Shown: one piece after another, positions 35,645 to 44,381 of the stretch | Layout: each line of letters begins with the position of its first letter | Position numbering within the stretch: position 1 is the stretch's first letter | Program-made: the position numbers and the translations under genes | Assembly: GCA_023399595.1 (NCBI GenBank) | Contig: JAEWOR010000029.1 | Span: forward strand, 1 to 50,698 | DNA: 50,698 bases | Source of the DNA: Bacteroidota bacterium | GTDB lineage: Bacteria > Bacteroidota > Bacteroidia > Flavobacteriales > Weeksellaceae | Direction of reading: 5' to 3' | Notes under the pieces: generated by a model | Databases searched by the model: none | Told to the model about the DNA's origin: nothing | What the model saw: the letters and a program-made list of their open reading frames with translations, nothing else

Positions 35645-35664
35645 TTTATGACTGCAATCATAAA
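35645..35664. promoter_or_regulatory. Crp/Fnr-like operator upstream of the oxidase operon
   Basis: TTTATGACTGCAATCATAAA is a 20-bp near-perfect palindrome (one mismatched pair) with TGA-N6-TCA geometry, the half-site spacing of Crp/Fnr family sites. Its centre (35654.5) is about 41.5 nt from the start site expected from the -7 element, the class II activator position. The Crp/Fnr gene ends 40 nt away. Confidence 0.6.
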
Positions 35665-35703
35665 GATCGCTTTATTGTAAAAAATAGAGTCTTTTTTTAG
35701 GTT

Positions 35704-36300
35704 TTAATAAAGAATTTTGCGATCTATAATTCTCAGTTTACCTAGTTGTTCTAGCTTTTTGACGGTTCTTATTACGGTTTCTACACGTAAACCCGTGAGA
35801 TCGGCAATTTGCTGTCTTGTTAATGGGATTTCGTAGTGTTCTATTTTTCGGTTATGGCAATGTGAGTATTTAAAATAATCCAATAAAGTGATAATTTTAA
35901 TTTCTGGAAATTTAGAGCTGATGCTTTGCGCCATCAACATTTTATAATACAACCTTTGTGACAGATGTTCGCAAACCAGCAATGCACATTCGGGATTTGT
36001 TTTTAACAATTGGAAAAACTGGTTAACAGACAAATGGTAAAGTTCCACATTTTCAACAGCAATAGCATTGGTAGGATATGGTTCGGAAATAAAGAGCAAA
36101 GCATCGCCAAAAGATTGTTGTTCTTCAAAAATATTCTGAATGAACTCTACTCCATCTTCGCTGTAATTATTCAGTTTTATCTTCCCCACTAAAATTTGAA
36201 AATATCCAGAAACACGATCCCCTTCCCGATAGATAAAATCACCCTTTTTGTAAAAAAGAATTTTAGCACCACACTGTTTCAAAAGCTTTTCAGGAATCAT
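35704..36300 (-). CDS. Crp/Fnr family transcriptional regulator
   Basis: 198 residues: a cyclic-nucleotide-binding-type beta-roll (about 15-110) and a C-terminal helix-turn-helix, LTRQQIADLTGLRVETVIRTVKKLEQLG. It lacks the N-terminal cysteine cluster of oxygen-sensing FNR (only C10 near the N-terminus), so oxygen sensing by a 4Fe-4S cluster is unlikely. Immediately upstream of the oxidase operon on the same strand, and a suitable operator sits at its promoter; it is probably the activator of ccoN. The effector molecule is unknown. Confidence 0.88.
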   Translation of the reverse strand: MIPEKLLKQCGAKILFYKKGDFIYREGDRVSGYFQILVGKIKLNNYSEDGVEFIQNIFEEQQSFGDALLFISEPYPTNAIAVENVELYHLSVNQFFQLLKTNPECALLVCEHLSQRLYYKMLMAQSISSKFPEIKIITLLDYFKYSHCHNRKIEHYEIPLTRQQIADLTGLRVETVIRTVKKLEQLGKLRIIDRKILY

Positions 36301-36426
36301 ACCTCAATATACGGAAATATCTTAGATAACTTCTTAACGAAAAAAATATTATTAATTTGGAGAGGTCTCGGATATTTAGTTTTTTTGAAAATTCATAGTT
36401 TGTGCTAATCTAAAACTCGTTTATTG

Positions 36427-37551
36427 CTAGCTTGTCTTTCTATAATTCCAAATGGCTAATCCGTTTAAAACTACTGCAAATGCTGCTAGGTAAACAAGTT
36501 CAATTCCTACTTCGGCAAAACTGCTTCCTTTGAGAACAATTAATCTTACAACTTTAATAAAATGGGTTACGGGTGTTAAGTTTGATAGCATTCTTGCCCA
36601 ATCTGGCATACTGTCGATGTTAGTAAAAAAACCACTCATGAGCATGAAAATCATCATAAAAAAGTAAGCGATAAACATGGCTTGCAATTGTGTATCGGCA
36701 AAAGTAGAAATGAGCAAACCCAAACCCAACAAAGCGATAAGATATACCGCAGCAAAAACATACAAAACCAATAAGCTTCCTGCTGGAAAAATACCGTAAA
36801 CAAGGTACATTACAATGAGTCCGATGGTGAAAACAATCATGCCGACAATCCAGAAAGGGATTAATTTCCCTAAAATAAATTGCCATTTTTTGATGGGCGT
36901 AACATTAATCTGCTCAATGGTACCAATTTCTTTTTCTTTAACAATATTTAGTGCAGTGACAAAACCTCCAATCAGCGTTAGCAGAAGCACCAAAATCCCT
37001 GGAACCATATAGTATTTATATTCCGCTCGTGGATTATACCAATTGGTACTTTCTAGATTTATTTTAGCATTGGTCGAAAAAATATTTCCTTTTGAAAGTT
37101 TAATATTAACATCCAAATCACGATTAAAATCATTAATCACGGATGACAAATACGCTCCTCCAATCGAGGCTTTTGTTCCATTAATTGCATCTACGGAAAG
37201 ATTCAGTTTCTGACTTCCTTCTCGCACCAAATTTCGTTCGAAATTATTGGGAATTTCCAGAATTAAATCGGCAGTTCCATATTCAATCATATCTAAGCCA
37301 TCGTTGTAGGACTGCGGATTTCCAACCCATCGGAAATATCCTGAGGAAGCTATTTTATTTTTTAATTTTTGAGAATAAGTGCTGTGATCGTGATCTACAT
37401 AAGCTACATTCACGCTTTTTACTTCAAAATTCGCTGCTAAAGGCATGATGATAAGCTGAATGGTAGGCATTAAAAACATTATTGCCAATATGGTTTTGTC
37501 TCGGAAAATTTGCCGAAATTCTTTTTGCAATATAAAACCTAAAACTTTCAT
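36427..37551 (-). CDS. ABC-2 type efflux permease (second)
   Basis: 374 residues: N-terminal helix (about 20-40), a large extracytoplasmic domain (about 40-175), then five helices from about 178, the ABC-2 layout of YbhR/YhhJ-type permeases. It includes a conserved VKEKEIGTIEQINVTPI stretch facing the ATPase. It is last in the efflux operon, 26 nt after the first permease. The pair would form a heterodimer exporting an unknown amphipathic or toxic compound. Confidence 0.88.
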   Translation of the reverse strand: MKVLGFILQKEFRQIFRDKTILAIMFLMPTIQLIIMPLAANFEVKSVNVAYVDHDHSTYSQKLKNKIASSGYFRWVGNPQSYNDGLDMIEYGTADLILEIPNNFERNLVREGSQKLNLSVDAINGTKASIGGAYLSSVINDFNRDLDVNIKLSKGNIFSTNAKINLESTNWYNPRAEYKYYMVPGILVLLLTLIGGFVTALNIVKEKEIGTIEQINVTPIKKWQFILGKLIPFWIVGMIVFTIGLIVMYLVYGIFPAGSLLVLYVFAAVYLIALLGLGLLISTFADTQLQAMFIAYFFMMIFMLMSGFFTNIDSMPDWARMLSNLTPVTHFIKVVRLIVLKGSSFAEVGIELVYLAAFAVVLNGLAIWNYRKTS

Positions 37552-37577
37552 TTTTATAGTTGACGTTTTTAAAAATA

Positions 37578-38684
37578 TTATTGAAGTCTTGTTTTAAACT
37601 TCAATAATGCCAATGTTAATAATCCTGTTGCCATTCCCACCAAAATCAGGGTTTCTTTCCAAACGTAACTAAAGCCGACTCCTTTTAACATTACAGCTTT
37701 AATTATGGCGAAATAATATTTGGATGGCACAAGATAGGAAGCTATTTGTAAGGGTTTTGGCATATTTTCAATCGGAAACATAAAACCTGTAAGAAGTAAA
37801 GTGGGTAACATCATTGCTACTATCGAAATCATCATCGCAGTTTGTTGCGAATTGGTAAGGTTGGAAATTAGCAATCCCAAGGAAAGGCAAGTGATAATGT
37901 AGAGAATACTTTCCGCAAATATTAAAACTAAACTTCCTCTAATTTCAACATTGAGAAGGAAAACAGAGAGCAACAAAATAAGAATGAAATCTAATAATGA
38001 AAGCACCAAATACGGAACGGCTTTCGCAATAAGCACCATTATGGGTTGGAATGGCGAAACCAACAGAATTTCCATGGTTCCCAATTCTTTTTCTCGCACC
38101 ACTGCTACAGATGTTAACGCGGTACTTACAATCATAAAAATTAACGCAATAACCCCAGGAATAAAATTCAGCGAACCGTTTTGATCTTCATTGTACAAAG
38201 CACGCATTTCGGTAACGATTTGAAATTTAGGTTTATCCGTTGGATTGAGTTCTTGCTGATAATTGACGATAATGGCATTCAAATAATTAGTTAAAGTGGT
38301 TGCAGTATTGGGATCAGAGCCATCCGCAATAAGCTGAATTTTTCCACCACCCGGCCTGTAAAGGTCTGAACCAAAATTATTCGGGAAAATAATCGCGCAT
38401 TTTATATCTCCTTCTTTAAAACGTTTTTCGATGTCTTTATAACTCGAAACGGGTTCTTTAAGAATGAAATAAGAACTCGACCTGATTTTGTTCACAATTT
38501 GTTGAGAATGCACATCATGAGCGTTATCCATCACTGCAATTTCAATATTTTTCACCTCACTGCTCAATGCAAAACCAAAAAGAATAATCTGCACAATGGG
38601 CATTCCAAAAAGAATCAGCAAAGTACGTCTATCCCGAAAAACGTGATAAAATTCCTTTCTTATAAATGCTATTAATTGTTTCAT
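37578..38684 (-). CDS. ABC-2 type efflux permease (first)
   Basis: 368 residues of the same ABC-2 family: N-terminal helix (about 22-42), periplasmic domain (about 45-178), and five helices starting near 178, with VVREKELGTMEILLVSPF as coupling segment. It resembles the YbhS class. A tract of 7-nt repeats directly precedes its start codon, after the ATPase gene, so translation or transcript structure may be affected there. It pairs with the downstream permease. Confidence 0.88.
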   Translation of the reverse strand: MKQLIAFIRKEFYHVFRDRRTLLILFGMPIVQIILFGFALSSEVKNIEIAVMDNAHDVHSQQIVNKIRSSSYFILKEPVSSYKDIEKRFKEGDIKCAIIFPNNFGSDLYRPGGGKIQLIADGSDPNTATTLTNYLNAIIVNYQQELNPTDKPKFQIVTEMRALYNEDQNGSLNFIPGVIALIFMIVSTALTSVAVVREKELGTMEILLVSPFQPIMVLIAKAVPYLVLSLLDFILILLLSVFLLNVEIRGSLVLIFAESILYIITCLSLGLLISNLTNSQQTAMMISIVAMMLPTLLLTGFMFPIENMPKPLQIASYLVPSKYYFAIIKAVMLKGVGFSYVWKETLILVGMATGLLTLALLKFKTRLQ

Positions 38685-38712
38685 TTCTTCCGTGGGTTGG
38701 ATATTGGTAGCT

Positions 38713-38760
38713 AGTTCTTGATTCTTGGTTCTTGGTTCTTGGTTTTTGGTTTTTGGTTCT
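38713..38760. repeat. Heptanucleotide tandem repeat tract
   Basis: On the minus strand the tract reads as about seven units of consensus AGAACCA, with variants AAAACCA, AGAATCA and AGAACTA. It lies in the 91-nt gap between the second ATPase gene and the first permease gene, about 28 nt from the permease ATG. Units of 7 nt are prone to slippage, so the spacing may vary between strains. Confidence 0.75.
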
Positions 38761-38775
38761 TTACTTTCTTCTCAT

Positions 38776-39519
38776 TCAATTATCTCCTCTTTTCGCACCT
38801 CTTGCCAATTCATAAAAAACCTCATCCATAGAATCGGTATTGAACTTATTTTTAAGGTTAGTTGGTGTATCCAAAGCTTTTACACGACCGTCCACCATTA
38901 CGCTGATGCGGTTGCAATATTCGGCTTCGTCCATATAATGTGTGGTAACAAAAACGGTAATTCCATTTTCCGCTGCTTGATAAATCATATCCCAAAATTG
39001 TCGGCGCGTTACAGGATCTACACCTCCAGTTGGTTCATCTAAAAACACAATTTTTGGTCTATGGAAAATAGCAACTGAAAAAGCCAACTTTTGTTTCCAA
39101 CCCAAAGGAAGTTCACCCACCATTTTCTTGGCTTCTTTTTCTAAGCCTAAAGTCGTTATCACTTCATGACTTCGAGATTTAATATCTGCTCGTGAAACGC
39201 CGTAAATACCTCCATAAAACTCCATATTTTCTAAAATACTCAAGTTGTCGTACAAAGAAAATTTCTGACTCATATAGCCGATATTTTTTTTGATCTTTTC
39301 TTGTTGGTTATAAACATCAAAACCCACCACCGTTGCTTCACCGGTAGTCGGAAAAGAAAGTCCGCAGAGAATACGCATCGCTGTTGTTTTCCCTGCTCCG
39401 TTAGCTCCCAAAAATCCGAAAATTTCGCCTTGATTAACATCAAAACTGATATTATCCACCGCTTTGAAATCTCCAAATTGCTTGGTTAAATTTTTACAGA
39501 CAATCGCTTTATTTTCCAT
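38776..39519 (-). CDS. ABC transporter ATP-binding protein (second half of a YbhF-type pair)
   Basis: 247 residues: Walker A GANGAGKTT at 38-46, a degenerate signature (LPLGWKQKLAFS in place of LSGGxxQ), Walker B IVFLDEPTGGVD, and the H-loop THYMDEAE. The degenerate signature matches the C-terminal ATPase half of YbhF-like fusions. It overlaps the preceding ATPase gene by 11 nt, which indicates translational coupling; both probably form one heterodimer driving the two permeases. Confidence 0.9.
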   Translation of the reverse strand: MENKAIVCKNLTKQFGDFKAVDNISFDVNQGEIFGFLGANGAGKTTAMRILCGLSFPTTGEATVVGFDVYNQQEKIKKNIGYMSQKFSLYDNLSILENMEFYGGIYGVSRADIKSRSHEVITTLGLEKEAKKMVGELPLGWKQKLAFSVAIFHRPKIVFLDEPTGGVDPVTRRQFWDMIYQAAENGITVFVTTHYMDEAEYCNRISVMVDGRVKALDTPTNLKNKFNTDSMDEVFYELARGAKRGDN

Positions 39520-40510
39520 GAGTCTCTTTTAAATCATTATTAAGATGATATTCATTCATCAAACGAATAAAACTGTCTTCAATAGTTGGTGTGATGATTT
39601 TCACTTCTATTCCTTTTTGATTTCCTTGTTCTACAAGATTAATCACTTTTAAAATATCGTTATGATTAGATTTTAAAGTCACATGAAGATACTCTCCAAA
39701 AACGTAACAAGTTTCAATTTCGCTGTTGTTTCTCAAATTTTGAAGGAGTTTATAAATGTTCTCAGCTTTGGCAGCAAACAAGGTTTTGGGAAAACTTTTG
39801 ATGATGTTTTCTGGCGTGTTGATAGACATAATGCTTCCATTATCAATCAATGCAATTCGGTCGCAAAGCGTAGCTTCATCCATATAAGGTGTAGAAACCA
39901 AAATGGTAATTCCTTGCATTTTTAGTTTATCGAGCATATCCCAAAACTCCTTTCGGGAAACCACATCTACACCCGTTGTAGGTTCGTCTAAAAACAAAAC
40001 TTTAGGTTTGTGAATAAGGGCGCAACATAAAGCTAATTTTTGCTTCATTCCACCAGATAATTTACCTGCTCTTCGATTATTGAAAGGTTTTATCTGATCG
40101 TAAATATCTTTTATTAAATCATAATTTTCTTCAAGCGTAGTTCCAAAAACCGTTGCAAAAAAATTGAGGTTTTCTTTCACCGTTAAATCCTGATACAGAG
40201 AAAAACGGCCAGGCATATACCCTACCCGATTTCGGATTTCACGATAATCTTTTACCACATCAAAGTTGTCCACAGTTGCTGTTCCACTATCGGCGAGCAA
40301 AAGCGTGGTCAGAATTCTAAAAATGGAAGATTTTCCTGCACCATCTGGACCAATTAGACCAAACAATTCTCCTTTTTGAACATTAAACGAAACGTTGTTT
40401 ACCGCTTTTACATCGCCATAGGTTTTCACAATATTTTTACATTCAATGGATAATTGATTGCTACTATTTTCGAATGAAACTTCCGTTAAATTGAATGATT
40501 TGTTTTCCAT
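39509..40510 (-). CDS. ABC transporter ATP-binding protein (first half of a YbhF-type pair)
   Basis: 333 residues: Walker A GPDGAGKSS at 54-62 (Asp for Asn), signature LSGGMKQKLALC, Walker B VLFLDEPTTGVD, and a C-terminal extension of about 70 residues. The signature is intact, in contrast to the partner. In E. coli the two halves are one protein, YbhF; here they are separate, overlapping genes. It lies 23 nt downstream of the HlyD-like gene. Confidence 0.9.
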   Translation of the reverse strand: MENKSFNLTEVSFENSSNQLSIECKNIVKTYGDVKAVNNVSFNVQKGELFGLIGPDGAGKSSIFRILTTLLLADSGTATVDNFDVVKDYREIRNRVGYMPGRFSLYQDLTVKENLNFFATVFGTTLEENYDLIKDIYDQIKPFNNRRAGKLSGGMKQKLALCCALIHKPKVLFLDEPTTGVDVVSRKEFWDMLDKLKMQGITILVSTPYMDEATLCDRIALIDNGSIMSINTPENIIKSFPKTLFAAKAENIYKLLQNLRNNSEIETCYVFGEYLHVTLKSNHNDILKVINLVEQGNQKGIEVKIITPTIEDSFIRLMNEYHLNNDLKETHGK

Positions 40511-40533
40511 GATGGTAAAAAGTTTTCGTTGTT

Positions 40534-41466
40534 CTATTTAAAAAAAACTTCGCCGTACATTCCGATTTTTAGATAACCGTCATTTTTCACGTTGACTTTT
40601 ATGGCGTAAACCAAATTAGCCCTTTCGTCTTTTGTTTGAATGCTTTTCGGGGAAAATTCCGATTTATCAGAAATCCAAGTGATCGTTCCTGGGTAATTTT
40701 TATAATCATCCTTACCGTTATCAATTCTCACCGTCACTTTTTGTCCCGTTTTTATCTGTGACAACTGCATTCCCGTAACATAAGCACGAAGAAAAAGTGT
40801 ATCGGTATTTGCAATTTTGTACAGCGGTTTTCCTATGGTTTGCATTTCACCTTTTAAAGCGTAATTAACTAAAACCGTTCCCGAAATCGGATTGATGATT
40901 TGTCCTTTATCAATTTGTTCCTGAAGTTGCGCCACCGCTTTTTCCATCGGTGCTTTTTCACTTAAAATACTTCGATTTTGAGTATTCATGTTGTATGTAC
41001 TTAGTTTCAGTTGTTGCTCGGTAACAGCGATTTGTTTTCTCAACTGATCGATACCTGCATTAATGTCGTCCAATTGTTTACGCGTTGCAGCGTCAGCTCG
41101 CACGAGGTTTTCAGTACGCTTTTTTTCATGTAATTGTTGCGCCAATTGTGCTTTCTGAACGATAATTTGCTTACGAATAAGTTCTGTCTGATCAGTGGGA
41201 GCCACCGTTTTTTCTTGCAGTGCAGAAATACTGGCTTCAGTTTGCTGTTTTTGAAGTTCAACCCCTTTAACATCAATTTGACCAGCATTATCACCAACTT
41301 TTAACTGATTACCTTCCTGAATGTTGTACGAAAGCAAAACACCATTTTGTTGTGCGGAAACAATAACTTCATCGGCCTCGAAATTTCCGGAAGCGTCAAA
41401 ATCTTTTTTCTCTGTACAAGCGGATAGAAATAATGCCGTGGAAATAAATATTATAATTCTTTTCAT
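40534..41466 (-). CDS. HlyD-family membrane-fusion lipoprotein
   Basis: 310 residues with lipobox LSAC (C17). Two lipoyl-like half-motifs (about 35-75 and 190-215) flank a long coiled coil (about 75-180, with QLAQQLHEKKRTEN and KQLDDINAGIDQLRKQI), followed by a beta-barrel. It is the periplasmic adaptor that joins inner-membrane permeases with the TolC-like channel encoded just upstream (1-nt gap). Lipid anchoring replaces a membrane helix. Confidence 0.9.
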   Translation of the reverse strand: MKRIIIFISTALFLSACTEKKDFDASGNFEADEVIVSAQQNGVLLSYNIQEGNQLKVGDNAGQIDVKGVELQKQQTEASISALQEKTVAPTDQTELIRKQIIVQKAQLAQQLHEKKRTENLVRADAATRKQLDDINAGIDQLRKQIAVTEQQLKLSTYNMNTQNRSILSEKAPMEKAVAQLQEQIDKGQIINPISGTVLVNYALKGEMQTIGKPLYKIANTDTLFLRAYVTGMQLSQIKTGQKVTVRIDNGKDDYKNYPGTITWISDKSEFSPKSIQTKDERANLVYAIKVNVKNDGYLKIGMYGEVFFK

Positions 41467-41467
41467 A

Positions 41468-42760
41468 TTAATTACCGGTTATAAATTTTTGATTGTATTT
41501 TGCCTGCAAAAGCTGTATTTCGTGGAGAATTTTGTTTTGACGAGCCAGATGTTCGGCATTTATTTTTTGAATGTATTCGTGGATAGTGATAACACCGTTA
41601 TTCAACTGAGCTTCGGCTGATCTTGATACAGAAGCCCTCAAACCCATCACTTCATTATCCTGACGAATGAGTTCGTTGTATTTTTTCACGTTTTCGTCCT
41701 GTTGGGTTAAATCGAGTTTTGTATTTAGCAAAAAGATTTCTCTGTCAGCTTCCACCGATTGTTCATTGAGGAGTAAAGTACTTTTTTTATTCGAAAGTGT
41801 GTATAAACTCCCGAGCGACCAAGTGAAACGAACTCCGGTAATGTACCAAGGCCCGAATTTATTTTCAATCATATTGAGTGTAGGTCGCCCATAAGCACCT
41901 TGAAAAAAGGCATTCACTTGCGGCAAATATGCAGATTTTAAACCTTGAAGTTGAACATCGAAAATATTTTTCTGAAGATCAAAAGCTCTTAATTCTGGTC
42001 TGTTGATGGTAGTTTGAATAGAATCCACTTGGGGAGTCATCAATTGTGCGGAAGCACTAACTTCTTTACCGATAAACAGAGAAAGCATCTTTAAATAAGC
42101 ATTTCTGTTGGATTTAAATTCCGTTGAAGCCATTTCTATATTGACGATTTCGGCTTTTAACTCATCGAGATTACTTCGGAAAGCAACGCCATTTTTCAGT
42201 TGAGCCTCTACTTTTTGAATTTGCGTTTGAAGATTTGCCTTGTTCAACTCGTTTTGTTTCAATTGAGCATCCATTAACAAAATGGAAAAATAAATCGTAT
42301 TAATTCTGTTTTTGAGCGAATACAAAGAGGTTTCAATATTTTGTTCTTGAAGTTCTTTATTCGCATTGATGAGCTCTTTCTGATTTTTTATACTTCCGCC
42401 ATCATACAATAATTGGCTCAGTTCACCTTGAATTTTGTATTGATCTTTACTTAACGATGGTGGATTATTTCCCAAATTTGATGGCATTTTCCCCAACAAA
42501 CTCCCATAATCTACAACTTCAGACTGATAAGTAGCTTGTCCTGAAAAATTAACTTGCGGAAGGAACTTTTTGTTGGCGTTTTGAAGATCGTATTCGCTGG
42601 TTTTCGCAATTAAATCCAATTTTCTAATGGCTGGAGAATTTTGTTTTGCCAGCTGATAACATTCTTCCAAAGTGAGTTGCTCTATTTGTGCATTAGCCTT
42701 GGAAACAACGACAATGACTAGAAAAACACTTATGAAAAAATTGAATCTCTTAGCACTCAT
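41468..42760 (-). CDS. TolC-family outer-membrane channel
   Basis: 430 residues with signal peptide (1-24, ending ANA) and two repeats of the outer-membrane efflux protein fold: LTLEECYQLAKQNSPAIRKLDL near the start, and long helices throughout. It provides the outer-membrane exit for the tripartite exporter of this operon. It follows the TetR gene by 77 nt, and a single operator half-site TTTAATCA (42807-42814) lies in that gap. Confidence 0.9.
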   Translation of the reverse strand: MSAKRFNFFISVFLVIVVVSKANAQIEQLTLEECYQLAKQNSPAIRKLDLIAKTSEYDLQNANKKFLPQVNFSGQATYQSEVVDYGSLLGKMPSNLGNNPPSLSKDQYKIQGELSQLLYDGGSIKNQKELINANKELQEQNIETSLYSLKNRINTIYFSILLMDAQLKQNELNKANLQTQIQKVEAQLKNGVAFRSNLDELKAEIVNIEMASTEFKSNRNAYLKMLSLFIGKEVSASAQLMTPQVDSIQTTINRPELRAFDLQKNIFDVQLQGLKSAYLPQVNAFFQGAYGRPTLNMIENKFGPWYITGVRFTWSLGSLYTLSNKKSTLLLNEQSVEADREIFLLNTKLDLTQQDENVKKYNELIRQDNEVMGLRASVSRSAEAQLNNGVITIHEYIQKINAEHLARQNKILHEIQLLQAKYNQKFITGN

Positions 42761-42837
42761 AAGTTTATTATTTGATAGTTTTTAATAGCTTTTTTTATTC
42801 GGAGTTTTTAATCATTTCACTAATTCGTAAGTGAAAT

Positions 42838-43470
42838 TTACGATGCTTCCATCATGGTTTTCATCCAAATGGGAATCAACTTTTTACGTTGCTTCATCAG
42901 CTGATTAAAGCCTTCTTCGGATAAGCTGTTCACTTGTTTTAGCATCGGACTCATTAAAAAAGGAAAAACAATTAACCCCAAAACATTCATCAAAAAATGC
43001 AGCGGATTGGGTTCTTTAATCTTGCCAATTGCAACGGCTTCCTGATGTTGTTTAATAAACATAGAATTCAGCAAAACCTTTTTTACAGGGATTTTTTCTA
43101 AAAGCAATTTCGGATTGTTGCGAATTTCGCTGAGTATAAAAACAGGAACTTCGGGTTCTATGATTAGCAAATCGATATAACTTTCAGAAAATTGCTGAAC
43201 TTTATCCTCTAAAGTTGTCTTTTCGGAATTAAGAATGTCAAACATTTTCTCCATAAAATCCGATAAGGTTTCGATCATAATAATGTTGAAGAGCTTTTCT
43301 TTACTTCGGAAATAATAGTTGAGCAGCGCCAAATTAATCCCTGCTTCTTCCGCGATGTCTCTGGTTCGGGTTGCTGCAAAACCTTTTTTATGAAAAACTT
43401 CGCGAGCCGCTTCCTTTATTTTTTCTTCCGTAGAAATATCTAAATTTTTGTTGTCTTTCTTCTTCGACAT
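42838..43470 (-). CDS. TetR/AcrR family regulator of the efflux operon
   Basis: 210 residues: N-terminal charged tail, then a TetR helix-turn-helix (GFAATRTRDIAEEAGINLALLNYYFRSKEKLF, about 30-61), then an all-helical ligand domain. First gene of a seven-gene minus-strand unit encoding a complete tripartite ABC exporter. A perfect palindrome lies next to its promoter, so autorepression relieved by an exported substrate is likely (inference). Confidence 0.9.
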   Translation of the reverse strand: MSKKKDNKNLDISTEEKIKEAAREVFHKKGFAATRTRDIAEEAGINLALLNYYFRSKEKLFNIIMIETLSDFMEKMFDILNSEKTTLEDKVQQFSESYIDLLIIEPEVPVFILSEIRNNPKLLLEKIPVKKVLLNSMFIKQHQEAVAIGKIKEPNPLHFLMNVLGLIVFPFLMSPMLKQVNSLSEEGFNQLMKQRKKLIPIWMKTMMEAS

Positions 43471-43493
43471 GATCTCTAAATTCTTTTCAAAAA

Positions 43494-43526
43494 CAAATTT
43501 AGAAATTAATTTTTATAATTAATCAA
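43494..43526 (-). promoter_or_regulatory. Promoter of the efflux operon
   Basis: On the minus strand TTG (43524-43526), 22-nt spacer and TAAATTTG (43494-43501); the ATG at 43470 is 23 nt further. Confidence 0.6.
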
Positions 43527-43530
43527 TATT

Positions 43531-43548
43531 TTTAATCAAATGATTAAA
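43531..43548. promoter_or_regulatory. Probable TetR operator
   Basis: TTTAATCA (43531-43538) and TGATTAAA (43541-43548) form a perfect palindrome with a 2-nt centre, right next to the -33 element. A further half-site-like ATTAATCAAT (43518-43527) overlaps the -33 element. Confidence 0.55.
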
Positions 43549-43700
43549 ACAACAAATTATTATTCAAAGTTAAATTTTCAGATCTATGTATCGCTATTGT
43601 TTTCAAGTGACTTTTGCTCTCAAATAACTTAAAATATTAATAAAAACCAGCTTTGATATACGCTGTAAAATTGACTTTAATTTGTGTATTTTGAACATAA

Positions 43701-43729
43701 AAAAAGTCCTTCACAAAATGAAAGATTTT
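43701..43729 (-). terminator. Terminator of the small lipoprotein gene
   Basis: On the minus strand a stem formed by AATCTTTCA and TGAAGGACTT (one bulge, one G-T) is followed by seven T. It lies 27 nt after the lipoprotein stop. Confidence 0.6.
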
Positions 43730-43756
43730 ATTGGATTGAATACAAATCAGTTTAAC

Positions 43757-44086
43757 TTATTCTACTTTTAAGATGGTAACATTCCCTTTACTTTCATGAA
43801 ACATTCTACATTTAGGATCTGGTGTCATAGTACATTTACCAGTGCTTCTGAAAGTTATTGTAGCTCTAGTTCCACTTGAAAATGAGTTGAGTAAATGCGG
43901 ATTACAAACCATATAATCAGCATTATTACCATCGAAGCGAACATACGTTCCAGTGCAATCTTTAATGATACTAGCAGTTTTGGTAGCACTTTCTTCTGTA
44001 GGATTTGTAGGCTGTGGAAGAGTCGTCATACATGCAGTGAATATCATAAAGGACATGAGTCCAAAGACAATTTTAAATAATTTCAT
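43757..44086 (-). CDS. Small lipoprotein, family not recognised
   Basis: 109 residues with lipobox FTAC (C19). The mature part has a Thr/Pro-rich linker and a compact beta-like domain with several cysteines (CTGTYVRF, MVCNP, GKCTMTPDPKC) that may form disulfides. It stands alone, with its own TAnnTTTG promoter and a terminator. No family is recognised. Confidence 0.72.
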   Translation of the reverse strand: MKLFKIVFGLMSFMIFTACMTTLPQPTNPTEESATKTASIIKDCTGTYVRFDGNNADYMVCNPHLLNSFSSGTRATITFRSTGKCTMTPDPKCRMFHESKGNVTILKVE

Positions 44087-44109
44087 GAGTATAGTTTTTG
44101 AGATTCAAT

Positions 44110-44117
44110 CAAATATA
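44110..44117 (-). promoter_or_regulatory. -7 element of the small lipoprotein gene
   Basis: TATATTTG on the minus strand, 23 nt upstream of the ATG at 44086. Confidence 0.45.
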
Positions 44118-44269
44118 ATAAAATAATTCACAATTACATCATATGGTTAATAAATTCATAATTATTCCAATTAAAACATCAACTATTCACAAATTTAATA
44201 AATATTAAAATCTTTGTTGTTAAATAAATCTTTTATGTTAATCATTACTTGTAAAGTTTAAAAATAGTA

Positions 44270-44329
44270 AAAAGTTCTTCTGAAAAATTACTTGAGCTTA
44301 AGGGTTCATAATTTTTCAGAAGAACTTTT
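44270..44329 (-). terminator. Long-stem terminator of the YtxH/holin-like operon
   Basis: Perfect 21-bp arms (44270-44290 and 44309-44329) with core GTTCTTCTGAAAAATTA around an 18-nt loop that can pair further (CTTGAG/CTTAAG). It lies 52 nt after the stop of the last operon gene and is followed by T-rich sequence on the minus strand. Confidence 0.75.
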
Positions 44330-44381
44330 CAATGTAGGAATACCCTCGAGGAGGTATTACTAGGTTAAATTTTTACAATTT

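Noticed and set aside
35704..36300. Oxygen-sensing FNR identity for the Crp/Fnr protein
   Set aside because: It lacks the N-terminal cysteine cluster needed for a 4Fe-4S centre.
38713..38760. Repeat tract considered as a CRISPR array
   Set aside because: The units are 7 nt without spacers, and no cas genes are present.
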